From positions 1 through 33,585 of the forward strand of contig CAYHEQ010000005.1 of NCBI GenBank assembly GCA_964355795.1: DNA of 33,585 bases, read 5' to 3'. A program made the position numbers and the translations under genes. A model generated the notes under the pieces. That model did no database searches and had not been told where the DNA came from. It saw nothing but the letters and a program-made list of their open reading frames with translations. Positions 15,901 to 22,853 of this stretch are shown piece by piece (positions within the stretch are counted from its first letter, which is position 1; the number at the start of each line of letters is the position of its first letter). The DNA comes from CAYHEQ01 sp964355795. Its GTDB lineage: Bacteria; Patescibacteriota; JACPGU01.

Positions 15901-16249
15901 TGGACCTGATGGGAGTCGAACCCATGTGCAAAAAGCTTGGAAAATGATCTCTACGTGTGTAGTCCTGATTGGTATTTCGGAAAGCGATAAAAATCAGGGC
16001 GAAATAACGCCTCCTATCCTTGGTGGCTTACTGCCGGTACGAAGGAATACCTACGGCTAGCATCCCCTATTGGTGACACCGCTACCCGCCCACAGGGGAG
16101 GCAGACGGGGCGATGCTGACTACGCTAAAGCGTAAGCAGGGGCAAAATTAGATTTTGCTCGTAAGTTTTGTCATAGGTTTGCGAGACAATGACATTCTCG
16201 ACACGCGACCACTTTTCAAAGATCTTCTTGGCGAAACCGGGACAGGCCC
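15901..16249 (-). ncRNA. ssrA: Transfer-messenger RNA (tmRNA, ssrA)
   Basis: 349 nt, one-piece form. The 5' end GGGCCTG (16249-16243) pairs with the 3' end CAGGTCC plus discriminator A (15908-15901), with one G-U pair. The T-arm reads GGGTTCGACTCCC near the 3' end. CCA is not encoded. The tag frame can be read at 16158-16120: GCA codon, then AKSNFAPAYALA and TAG. A TGA lies in the same frame a few codons upstream, fitting resumption at GCA. The tag ends in ALA rather than the usual LAA. The remaining sequence can supply the pseudoknots. It works with SmpB (8344-8784) to release stalled ribosomes and mark proteins for proteolysis. Confidence 0.95.
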
Positions 16250-16373
16250 ATGAATATCTCATCTATGGTATCGCATTTTGTGATACCACAGATCTTGCTT
16301 CTTGCTCGTTTAGCTGAAACATAAATTTTTTGGCAATATCAATCTCATTATGGCACAATAAGCCATAAATGGC

Positions 16374-16404
16374 AAAGAAAAAAGCCCACTTATGGCGGGG
16401 CTTT
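16374..16404 (-). terminator. Intrinsic terminator of the membrane-protein gene at 16433
   Basis: On the minus strand, AAAGCCC and GGGCTTT pair around a 10-nt loop and are followed by a T-rich run. Confidence 0.8.
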
Positions 16405-16432
16405 AATTCGGCCGTTGAAATTTTGGATTGGA

Positions 16433-17266
16433 TTACTTTTGGGAGGAAATGGGCGCGAGCTTCAGGAGCTTGACGCTGACGAAGTAGTAACTCGCTACTC
16501 CTAGTAGCCCTCCCGCCAGAGCGCCCAGCAACGGGTTCCAGTAGAAATACCCGATGAGGGTTCCGAGCATTGCGTCCGCTCCGCAGAGCAGGCGGATTTC
16601 GGAATGAATAACAATAAAGGTTTTTCTGCACACTTCCCAGAGAAGCTTAATTGAGAAATAGCTCCTCTTGATTATGGCGGGAATAACCTTAAATGGTATA
16701 AAGTAAAAATATACCGAAAAAAAGTTACAAGCTACCGCCCTCTTTAGTGTTATATCTCCACTTTCCAAATAATGGTTAGAGTTTGTGAAGTAGACCGACC
16801 ACGTCTCGTCGCCTGCGAGTATGGCTATAATCGAGAAAAACAATACCATACCCTCAGCAAGAGCAGTGATTAATATTATAGCCACCGCCCATTCCCCCAC
16901 GGATCCCCTCACTGTCTGCCGATTAAGTAGGTATAGCATAGTCACCACAGGCGGAACAACCACAGAAACAAACGAGCTGTTTCTGACTACCATCAAGAAG
17001 AAAAAACGACCCTTCCTTTTGACGATACCCCAGTTGGGTCGCAAGGAAAAAACCCATATCCCTGTATTCCGAAAAGCAATCGTTGTTTCTCTGAAAACGA
17101 TTTTCACAACACGAATGACTTCCTTGAACTCGTAGGAAAGATACCCCACAAGCCCGCCGACGAGCAATCCTGCCACCCAGAAAATTCCCGAGTGCATTGC
17201 CACCAGCGTGCCGATGAATGCTCCGATGAAGCAAGCCAGAAAAATCTTAATCGCTGTTTGTTTCAT
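16433..17266 (-). CDS. Multi-pass membrane protein of unknown function
   Basis: 277 aa. There are about six hydrophobic segments: two near the N-terminus (FLACFIGAFIGTLVAMHSG; FWVAGLLVGGLVGYLSYEF), a central pair (SVVVPPVVTMLYLL; AVAIILITALAEGMVLFFSI), one at about 190-205, and a Gly-rich C-terminal hairpin (LLGALAGGLLGVASYYFVSV). I do not recognise the family. The ATG at 17266 is preferred over an in-frame GTG at 17275 because AAAGGAG lies 10 bases upstream of the ATG but only one base before the GTG. A near-consensus promoter precedes a leader of about 60 nt that holds two small hairpins, and a terminator follows. Confidence 0.8.
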   Translation of the reverse strand: MKQTAIKIFLACFIGAFIGTLVAMHSGIFWVAGLLVGGLVGYLSYEFKEVIRVVKIVFRETTIAFRNTGIWVFSLRPNWGIVKRKGRFFFLMVVRNSSFVSVVVPPVVTMLYLLNRQTVRGSVGEWAVAIILITALAEGMVLFFSIIAILAGDETWSVYFTNSNHYLESGDITLKRAVACNFFSVYFYFIPFKVIPAIIKRSYFSIKLLWEVCRKTFIVIHSEIRLLCGADAMLGTLIGYFYWNPLLGALAGGLLGVASYYFVSVKLLKLAPISSQK

Positions 17267-17331
17267 TACTTTCACGCTCCTTTGTAAAGGTGCTTTTCGG
17301 CACCGAGATTTCCCATTTTTGGGTTATTACC

Positions 17332-17360
17332 AATATACTACAAAAACTCGCACCTGTCAA
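17332..17360 (-). promoter_or_regulatory. Near-consensus promoter with hairpin-containing leader
   Basis: Minus-strand TTGACA (17360-17355), 17 bp, TATATT (17337-17332). The leader can form CCC-AAAAAT-GGG-like and GGTGC-CGAAAA-GCACC hairpins, the second ending a few bases before the Shine-Dalgarno. Confidence 0.85.
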
Positions 17361-17461
17361 GTTCTGAGCATAAATAAGCCGATTTTTGACCAATCTCACC
17401 TTATATTTGAAATGCAAAAATGAAACTGCTTTACCTCAAAATGGCAAAAAATCAAAGGTTC

Positions 17462-17490
17462 TTTACAAAATAGCTCAACTATGCTATTAT
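17462..17490 (+). promoter_or_regulatory. Promoter of the Cys-rich protein gene
   Basis: TTTACA (17462-17467), 17 bp, TATTAT (17485-17490) preceded by TGC (extended -10). It is divergent from the promoter at 17332-17360. Confidence 0.75.
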
Positions 17491-17530
17491 TTTGGCATTG
17501 TCGTTTAAAAACCCGAGAGAGGTGAGTAAA

Positions 17531-17929
17531 TTGGAAAAATGCACTTGCCAATGTCAATGCAAAAATTGTCGCGCCTGCGACACGGCCAGGGCGATAATCG
17601 ATCGGTTTTTGAAGATGAAAAACCTGAATTCTCCCAGAGCTCGCAAAATTTTGGCTCTATTCATGCATCATGTTTTCTCGCGCGAAACTGTCGTCATGGC
17701 CAATGTCTCAGCCCAGTTCGGCGGATGCGAAAACTGTTTTCTATATTTCGTGAATGCCGTGAAGGAGAATTACACCTGCGCCCACGCCAAGTACGATCGT
17801 GCTTTAATCAGTGATTTTCTCAAAGAAAATCAGAAAAAAATCCCACTTGAAATATTCGATGACGCCAACTTTCTCCTCGGCTATCACTGCCAAGTATGCC
17901 CAGGCTGTAAGGCAAAAGAAGTCTCATAA
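17531..17929 (+). CDS. Cys-rich probable metal-binding protein
   Basis: About 132 aa. The N-terminus has a dense cluster CTCQCQCKNCRAC (Cys-X-Cys-X-Cys-X-Cys-X2-Cys-X2-Cys), and further pairs follow in GGCENC, YTCAH and HCQVCPGC. In all there are 12 Cys with several His, suggesting two or more zinc or Fe-S sites. The middle is helical and charged. I do not recognise the family. The start is uncertain: a TTG at 17531 has GAGG eight bases upstream, a GTG at 17522 overlaps that site, and a TTG at 17492 lies before the expected transcription start. It has its own promoter and terminator, so it is a single-gene unit. Confidence 0.75.
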   Translation: MEKCTCQCQCKNCRACDTARAIIDRFLKMKNLNSPRARKILALFMHHVFSRETVVMANVSAQFGGCENCFLYFVNAVKENYTCAHAKYDRALISDFLKENQKKIPLEIFDDANFLLGYHCQVCPGCKAKEVS

Positions 17930-17954
17930 ACCAACCACAACATCGCAAAAGTCG

Positions 17955-17981
17955 AAAGAACCAGCCCTCTGGTTCTTTTTG
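17955..17981 (+). terminator. Intrinsic terminator of the Cys-rich gene
   Basis: AGAACCAG (17957-17964) pairs with CTGGTTCT (17969-17976) around CCCT, followed by a T-run. Confidence 0.88.
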
Positions 17982-18070
17982 TTTGCCCAAAAAATATTCC
18001 GAGGCAACTATCATTTTCAATATTAGGCTACATTGTAGCCAAGTAATATTTGTTGCGCAGTCTAAATCTA

Positions 18071-18098
18071 GAAAACCCGCTCGTAAGAGCGGGTTTTC
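18071..18098. terminator. Bidirectional terminator between the Cys-rich and SWIB genes
   Basis: A perfect 12-bp stem (GAAAACCCGCTC paired with GAGCGGGTTTTC) with loop GTAA. The A/T ends make it usable in both directions; it lies 26 bp past the SWIB stop. Confidence 0.85.
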
Positions 18099-18123
18099 TA
18101 AATCCAAATTCCCAAAAAACTTT

Positions 18124-18381
18124 TTAGGACAAATGCTTGGAGACAAGTTTCGTCATTTCAAACATATTCACTGTGCCCTTGCCACCAAAGACAGCCTTGA
18201 GATTGGCGTCAGCATTGATGTTGCGCCTATTCTTGGCATCTTGAAGATCGTTCTTCTTGATGTAAGCCCAAAGCTTCTTTACTACTTCGGAGCGAGGAAA
18301 CGGTCCGGCTCCCACAACCTTCGCCAAATCAGCGCTAATCTTCATTGGCTTCATAAACGCGGCGTTCACTTTTCTTGGCAT
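18124..18381 (-). CDS. SWIB/MDM2-domain protein
   Basis: 85 aa, essentially one SWIB domain. The sequence MPRKVNAAFMKPMKISADL, then VVGAGPFPRSEVVKKLWAYI, then NRRNINADANLKAVFG and MFEMTKLVSKHL matches the stand-alone bacterial SWIB proteins known from Chlamydia. The domain is otherwise found in eukaryotic chromatin remodelling and is thought to act with DNA or DNA topology factors; the bacterial role is unsettled. The start at 18381 is preferred because the promoter -10 box (18414-18409) lies downstream of an in-frame ATG at 18420, which therefore cannot be on the transcript. Confidence 0.9.
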   Translation of the reverse strand: MPRKVNAAFMKPMKISADLAKVVGAGPFPRSEVVKKLWAYIKKNDLQDAKNRRNINADANLKAVFGGKGTVNMFEMTKLVSKHLS

Positions 18382-18408
18382 ATTTTTGTCTTTACTATTA
18401 TTGGCTAT

Positions 18409-18437
18409 ATTATCAGGCATAAAAAATATTTTGTAAA
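18409..18437 (-). promoter_or_regulatory. Promoter of the SWIB gene
   Basis: Minus-strand TTTACA (18437-18432), 17 bp, GATAAT (18414-18409), giving a leader of about 20 nt to the ATG at 18381. Confidence 0.65.
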
Positions 18438-18515
18438 GAGGGATAAAACATACCCCAAAAAGTCAGGTTTTTCTTATTAAAAAACAACGTCCGTTTTTGT
18501 GTTAGAATAATTTAG

Positions 18516-19457
18516 ATGAACAAATATCAGCTTTTTCTCCGGAAATTCCCGCAAACAAAAAGAAGCCATCCTCTGGCGCCTTTGACGACCTACAAAATCG
18601 GTGGACCGGCAGATCTCTTTTTGGAAGTGGCTGACGAAAAAATTATCGTCTCCGCTATCCGCGAGGCTAAGAAATTAAAGATCAAATGGTTTCTCTTGGG
18701 CGGGGGAAGCAATCTCGTCATCAGCGATGAAGGCTTTCGCGGACTGGTGCTAAAAATCAAGGAAAAACCAATTGTTGTGAAAAATAGCCAGATAACCGCT
18801 GGCGCAGGTTGTAATTTGCAAAAAGTGGTGAAAAGAGCGCAAAAAGAGAGCCTCACGGGATTAGAATTTGCTGTCGGTATCCCCGGCACTCTCGGTGGCG
18901 CTGTCTATGGCAACGCTGGCGCGTGGGGGAGAAGTATGGAAAAAGTTTTGGCTTCCGCGCGTGTTCTCAGTCCCGATGGCAAGGTGGAGATTTGGAAAAA
19001 TAAAGACTTCGGTTTCACCTACCGCGCTTCCAAAATCAAAGGAGAAAAGGGGCAAAAACATATCATCCTTGCGGTCACTTTGAAATTACATCACGGTAAG
19101 AAGAAAAAAATCGCTCAAGAGATGGCCAAAAATCTCATCGGTCGCGGTCACCTGCCGAAAGAATTTTCCGCCGGTTGTATCTTTCAAAATGTCATCGCCA
19201 CTCCCCAAATAACTAAAAAATTCCCTCCACAAGCCATCAAGCACGGCAAAATCCCCACCGGCTGGATCGTGGAACGACTGGGACTCAAAGGCAAAAAGTC
19301 GGGAAAAGCCTTCATCTCGCGCGAGCACGGCAATTTCATCTTAAACCCCGGCGGAGCCTCTGCTTCTGACATCAAAAAACTAAAAAATCTGATCAAAGAG
19401 AAAACGAGAGAGCGATTTGGCCTCAAGCTGAAAGAAGAGGTGGAATTCGTCGGCTAG
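18516..19457 (+). CDS. murB: UDP-N-acetylenolpyruvoylglucosamine reductase MurB
   Basis: 313 aa. This FAD enzyme reduces UDP-GlcNAc-enolpyruvate with NADPH to UDP-MurNAc. FAD-domain motifs are TTYKIGGPADLF (24-35), LGGGSNLVISDEGFRG (61-76) and GIPGTLGGAVYGNAGAWG (121-138). The catalytic Arg is R170 in FGFTYR, and the C-terminal Glu is in LKEEVEFVG (about E308-E310). The proton-donor serine expected in the SAGS-type motif is Cys221 here (SAGCIFQN). The short overall length without extra loops suggests type II. A long perfect hairpin follows the stop. No strong Shine-Dalgarno is visible; a TAGAAT-like box lies about ten bases before the ATG, so the leader is very short. Confidence 0.95.
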   Translation: MNKYQLFLRKFPQTKRSHPLAPLTTYKIGGPADLFLEVADEKIIVSAIREAKKLKIKWFLLGGGSNLVISDEGFRGLVLKIKEKPIVVKNSQITAGAGCNLQKVVKRAQKESLTGLEFAVGIPGTLGGAVYGNAGAWGRSMEKVLASARVLSPDGKVEIWKNKDFGFTYRASKIKGEKGQKHIILAVTLKLHHGKKKKIAQEMAKNLIGRGHLPKEFSAGCIFQNVIATPQITKKFPPQAIKHGKIPTGWIVERLGLKGKKSGKAFISREHGNFILNPGGASASDIKKLKNLIKEKTRERFGLKLKEEVEFVG

Positions 19458-19465
19458 ACACAAAG

Positions 19466-19505
19466 ATGCCCCGCCCTGCCTCTCGCGAGAGGCAGGGCGG
19501 GGCAT
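19466..19505. terminator. Long perfect palindrome, bidirectional terminator
   Basis: A perfect 20-bp GC-rich stem with no loop bases (ATGCCCCGCCCTGCCTCTCG and its reverse complement). It lies between the convergent murB and receiver-domain genes. Confidence 0.8.
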
Positions 19506-19526
19506 TTCTTAGAGAGTTAGAAAAAA

Positions 19527-19901
19527 TTACTCCCAACTGACGGGTCGATGCTTTTCCAACTTGTTCCTCACGGCCGAGACCAGGTCTCGTGGTGATATGG
19601 GCTTTCGCAAAAGCAAGAACCCCTTTGCGTCCAGCTCCTCCATCCGACCGGTCATAAGGATAGTGGCTGAAAAATCTCGCTCTTTTTTCAGCCATTCCGC
19701 CAGAACCAGTCCCTTGCCGTCCCCCCAATTGGCAATGACCAGATCGGGCATTGTCTTCACCAGGCAAAATCTTGCCCGCAATGCCGGATGCGAAACAAAA
19801 TAGTTGACCGCAAACCCAGCTTCGACGAGAATCCTCACGCAAAGATTCCTGACCACCTCGTCTTCCTCGACCAGAAAAATCACTCCCTTGTTTTCGTCCA
19901 T
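19527..19901 (-). CDS. Degenerate receiver-domain (pseudo-response-regulator) protein
   Basis: 124 aa, a single CheY-like domain with no output domain. GVIFLVEEDEVVRNL supplies the acidic pocket (E12, E13, D14), T84 is in ILMTGR and K100 is in LLLRKPI. The phosphoacceptor position in PDLVIANWGDGKG is Asn58 instead of Asp, so classical phosphorylation is not expected, unless D61 substitutes. It may work as a constitutive or ligand-sensing binding module. No histidine kinase is nearby. Converges on murB across a long hairpin. Confidence 0.82.
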   Translation of the reverse strand: MDENKGVIFLVEEDEVVRNLCVRILVEAGFAVNYFVSHPALRARFCLVKTMPDLVIANWGDGKGLVLAEWLKKERDFSATILMTGRMEELDAKGFLLLRKPISPRDLVSAVRNKLEKHRPVSWE

Positions 19902-20012
19902 TTTTTGACTTTTCCTTCCCCTTTTTTTTAAGGCGACAAAAACTCACCCTGTCTATTATTATATCACAAAAAAGAAAATAAGTCAAATCTCGCCCTTCCC
20001 CAAGAAAATATC

Positions 20013-20096
20013 TTGCGCGAAGAGAGGTCTTCGCCTATAATGAAAGCGTAATCTCCAAAAAAAACTCCCGTCAAAGGAGGCCACGGAGATTTTTTT
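20013..20096 (+). promoter_or_regulatory. Promoter plus terminator unit upstream of pyrG (attenuator or small RNA)
   Basis: TTGCGC (20013-20018), 17 bp, TATAAT (20036-20041) is followed almost at once by a hairpin AATCTCC (20050-20056) with GGAGATT (20085-20091) and a T-run. Inside it CTCC can also pair with GGAG. A transcript would be only about 50 nt unless the terminator is bypassed. It may be a pyrG attenuator or a small RNA. The ATG of pyrG is about 135 bp further on. Confidence 0.6.
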
Positions 20097-20107
20097 ATTG
20101 GGGAAAC

Positions 20108-20228
20108 CACTACACATTACAAATCATTACAAATATACAAATACTACTTAAAAGCATCTGGCCTTCAGACAAATACTTAGCTTTCTAGATTGGTATTCGT
20201 ATATTTGTAAATATTTGTAATGTAGTAG
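20108..20228. repeat. Long imperfect inverted repeat before pyrG (family D-like arms)
   Basis: The left arm (20108-20145, ACTACACATTACAAAT...) is nearly the reverse complement of the right arm (20192-20228, TATTCGTATATTTGTAAATA...). The spacer is about 46 bp. The right arm resembles the TTCGTA iteron blocks at 4255-4289 and 8310-8344 and ends four bases before the pyrG ATG. Confidence 0.65.
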
Positions 20229-20231
20229 TCT

Positions 20232-21989
20232 ATGATTCAAGAAGATTTCGACCAAATAGCGACGAAGCAAGACGAACACGAATTTTTCAGTTCTGTTCCT
20301 ACCGGCTACCAGAGAGGCAAGACCAAATATGTCGTCGTGGTTGGCACTGTCATGTCGGGGCTTGGTAAGGGTATTTTTTCTTCCTCGGTAGCCAAGCTCT
20401 TGCAAAATCAAGGCTTCAAATGCGTCCCCATCAAGATGGAGGGCTATTTGAATATCGACTCGGGTACCTTGAACCCCTTCCGCCACGGTGAGGTCTTTGT
20501 CTTGGACGATGGCACCGAATGCGATATGGATCTGGGCACCTACGAGAGAATGATGGAGGAAAATCTGACTCACAGTAGCTTCATCACGAGCGGACAGATA
20601 TTTTCCAAAATCTTTGAAAAGGAAAGAAAGGGAGAATATCTGGGACGCGATGTCCAATTCGTCCCCCATGTTACCGGCGAAATCAACCGGCATCTCCGCA
20701 CTCTGGCGATAGATTCCAAAGCTGATGTAGTCTTGATAGAAATCGGAGGGACGATAGGCGATATTGAAAATTCCTACTATGTGGAGGCCATGAAACAATT
20801 GAGTTACGAAGAGGGCGAGCATAATGTTTGCTTCGTCGCGCTCACCTATGTGGTCAAACCGGCTTGTGTCGGCGAACAAAAAAGCAAACCCGCGCAATTG
20901 GGCATCAGGCTCCTGATGGAAAAAGGTGTTCATCCCCATATCATCGCTTGCCGTTCTGAGGAGCCGGTCGGCGAGAAAATCCGGGAAAAAATCAGCATCA
21001 ATACTAGCGTGCCAGTAGAACGGGTTATCTCGGCGCACAATGTGGAAAGCGTCTATACTATTCCGCAAATGTTAAAGGAAGCCCAAGTGGATCAAGAAAT
21101 AATCAAAGTCTTGCATCTGGACGACCAAACGCAAGAAAATTCTGAAGCAATCAAAAAATGGGATGATTTCGTAGAAAAAGTAAAGTCCAAAAAAGAAAAA
21201 ACCGTCACTATCGGCATCGCCGGCAAATATACCGACTTGATGGATTCTTACGCCTCTATCATCAAGGCGTTAGAACACGCTGGCGTAGCCAACAGGGTAG
21301 CGGTCAAAATCGAATGGATCGATGTGGAAAAAATAGAAAACAAGAAATTGAAAGCTGATGAAGCCTTGGCCGAAATAGACGCCCTCATCGTTCCCGGAGG
21401 TTTTGGGAAAAGAGGCGTGGAGGGCAAAATAGAGTGCGTGAGATTTGCCCGAGAAAACAAAGTGCCTTATCTAGGCATCTGTCTCGGCTTTCAAATGGCG
21501 CTGATTGAATTTGCTCGCCATGTCTTGGGGCTAAAAAACGCCAACTCCACCGAAATGGAGAGTAAAACTCCCGATCCCGTCGTCTGCATCCTCCCTTCGC
21601 AGAAAAAAATCAACGGCATGGGTGGCACCATGCGACTCGGTGGACGCGAGGTAGAGGTGAAGGCCAAAAGTCAGGCCTCCGTTCTCTATGGTGGCAAAAC
21701 AAAAATCCGCGAGAGATTCCGCCACCGCTATGAGTGCAATCCTGAATACATCAAAAAATTTGAGAAAGGAGGATTAGTTTTCTCCGGAAAAGCGCCTACC
21801 TGCGCAGGCAGACCCAAAGAAGAAGGCGAGATAATGCAGATTTTGGAGCTACCTTCTCACCCATACTTTGTCGGTGTCCAATTCCACCCCGAATTCACCT
21901 CCCGCCCACTGACTCCCCAGCCACTTTTTGTCGGACTCGTCACCGCCTCGATGAAAAGAAAGGCCACCGCTCCCCTCAACCACCCATAA
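20232..21989 (+). CDS. pyrG: CTP synthase PyrG
   Basis: 585 aa. It converts UTP to CTP with ATP and glutamine. An N-terminal extension of about 32 residues precedes the synthetase domain: VVGTVMSGLGKGIFSSSVAK (P-loop), then MEGYLNIDSGTLNPFRHGEVFV, DDGTECDMDLGTYERM, and IEIGGTIGDIENSYYVEA. The glutaminase domain has the triad Cys417 (LGICLGFQMA), His552 and Glu554 (FHPEF). The synthetase motifs differ from the usual forms (VVSSLGKG and KFDPYLNVDPGTMSP), so this is a divergent subgroup, but the enzyme looks complete. A tripartite upstream region (promoter, terminator and inverted repeat) suggests regulation. A palindromic terminator overlaps its stop codon. Confidence 0.96.
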   Translation: MIQEDFDQIATKQDEHEFFSSVPTGYQRGKTKYVVVVGTVMSGLGKGIFSSSVAKLLQNQGFKCVPIKMEGYLNIDSGTLNPFRHGEVFVLDDGTECDMDLGTYERMMEENLTHSSFITSGQIFSKIFEKERKGEYLGRDVQFVPHVTGEINRHLRTLAIDSKADVVLIEIGGTIGDIENSYYVEAMKQLSYEEGEHNVCFVALTYVVKPACVGEQKSKPAQLGIRLLMEKGVHPHIIACRSEEPVGEKIREKISINTSVPVERVISAHNVESVYTIPQMLKEAQVDQEIIKVLHLDDQTQENSEAIKKWDDFVEKVKSKKEKTVTIGIAGKYTDLMDSYASIIKALEHAGVANRVAVKIEWIDVEKIENKKLKADEALAEIDALIVPGGFGKRGVEGKIECVRFARENKVPYLGICLGFQMALIEFARHVLGLKNANSTEMESKTPDPVVCILPSQKKINGMGGTMRLGGREVEVKAKSQASVLYGGKTKIRERFRHRYECNPEYIKKFEKGGLVFSGKAPTCAGRPKEEGEIMQILELPSHPYFVGVQFHPEFTSRPLTPQPLFVGLVTASMKRKATAPLNHP

Positions 21990-22031
21990 AAACATTCTCA
22001 CATTCTTGAGAATGTGAGAATGTTTTTATGG
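21984..22031 (+). terminator. Palindromic terminator overlapping the pyrG stop
   Basis: A perfect 22-bp stem (starting CCATAAAAACATTCTCACATTC) with loop TTGA and a T-run in the right arm. The assembly break begins five bases later. Confidence 0.85.
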
Positions 22032-22035
22032 CTTG

Positions 22036-22061
22036 AGATCGGAAGAGCGTCNNNNNNNNNN
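22036..22061. other. Illumina adapter remnant and 10-N scaffold gap
   Basis: AGATCGGAAGAGCGTC (22036-22051) is the start of the TruSeq adapter and is followed directly by ten Ns (22052-22061). The order, distance and orientation of the two sides rest on scaffolding, and the 16 bases are not genomic. Confidence 0.95.
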
Positions 22062-22110
22062 TTAGAGCCAGGAAAATCCGTTCATTCCCAACCGAGAAAG
22101 GACGAACGAC

Positions 22111-22377
22111 ATGATCTACTTAGCGCTAACTGCGATAGGCTTTTATAGTCTTTGCTATCTCGTCACCCTGCGACGCTACCGACAAAAAGGCTTTTTCCTC
22201 TACGAAAACCCTCAACTGGAACGGATTTTCTGGCCATTTACTCTGGCTTCCGAAATTCAAGATGAAATATCTTTCGGAATAAAAAATTTTCGGTGGCGCG
22301 TTCGCCAACGCCAACGGCGCAGACACAAAGAGAGAAGAAGCAACAAAACATTCTGGAGAATAAGGAGGAAAAAATGA
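22111..22377 (+). CDS. Small membrane protein with basic tail, coupled to next gene
   Basis: 88 aa. An N-terminal membrane helix (about 2-19, YLALTAIGFYSLCYLVTL) is followed by a charged middle and an Arg/Lys-rich tail (RVRQRQRRRHKERR). GAAAGGA lies about ten bases before the ATG. Its TGA overlaps the next ATG by four bases. I do not recognise the family. Confidence 0.6.
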   Translation: MIYLALTAIGFYSLCYLVTLRRYRQKGFFLYENPQLERIFWPFTLASEIQDEISFGIKNFRWRVRQRQRRRHKERRSNKTFWRIRRKK

Positions 22378-22604
22378 ACATCATCTGGGCTATCGTCTCC
22401 ATCGCCATTGGCGCTATCGCCACATCCTGTTACTTCGTTCTTTTCCTGATGAAGTTGGGACGGCTTCTCGGACAAGAAACTTTTGCCAAGGCCGAAGATT
22501 TCCGCTTGTGGCCGTCTAGGTGGCTCCTTGCGATTTTCGAATCTTCCGAAGACGCAGAGAGAGATCGCCACAGAGCAGAGATAAGGGGCTTTCCTGTATA
22601 CTAA
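22374..22604 (+). CDS. Small membrane protein, second gene of a coupled pair
   Basis: 76 aa. There is one N-terminal membrane helix (about 3-26, with SIAIGAIATSCYFVLFLM) and a charged soluble part containing EDAERDRHRAE. AGGAGG lies five bases before the ATG, and the ATGA overlap with the previous gene indicates translational coupling. The family is unknown. The next 249 bases to 22853 hold only a C-rich, T-rich stretch (about 22650-22680) that could end this transcript, and the minus-strand terminator at 22764. Confidence 0.65.
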   Translation: MNIIWAIVSIAIGAIATSCYFVLFLMKLGRLLGQETFAKAEDFRLWPSRWLLAIFESSEDAERDRHRAEIRGFPVY

Positions 22605-22763
22605 AAGAGAATCTCTCCCACCAAACAAACTTCCACTATTCTTCGTCTCGGGGACCCTCCGCCCCCCCTTTTTTTTATTTGAGAACCTCTTTATCTTATT
22701 TTTCCATGGTGGTTCTCGAAAGATAATTAACCATTAAGCCTAAAGTGTCTTTTTTTGCCCAAC

Positions 22764-22792
22764 AAAAAACCCGCGCTATTTGTAATGCGCGG
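22764..22792 (-). terminator. Intrinsic terminator of the KilA-N gene
   Basis: On the minus strand, CCGCGC pairs with GCGCGG around a 10-nt loop and is followed by GTTTTTTG. Confidence 0.8.
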
Positions 22793-22853
22793 AGAATATT
22801 TTTAGATGCCATTCTAGGGCGACACCTATACCTATGGCTATCCCGTAACTTCA

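Noticed and set aside
16263..16631. Minus-strand 122-codon frame
   Set aside because: It overlaps the 3' part of the membrane-protein gene in another frame and runs across its terminator.
19423..19986. Minus-strand 187-codon frame
   Set aside because: It overlaps the receiver-domain gene in another frame and reads through a perfect 40-bp terminator palindrome.
20148..21068. Minus-strand 306-codon open frame antisense to pyrG
   Set aside because: pyrG is conserved over the same bases with an intact catalytic triad; the antisense frame has no ribosome site and no recognisable domain.
22036..22051. Possible short genomic motif next to the gap
   Set aside because: It is exactly the start of the Illumina TruSeq adapter and abuts the Ns, so it is an artefact.
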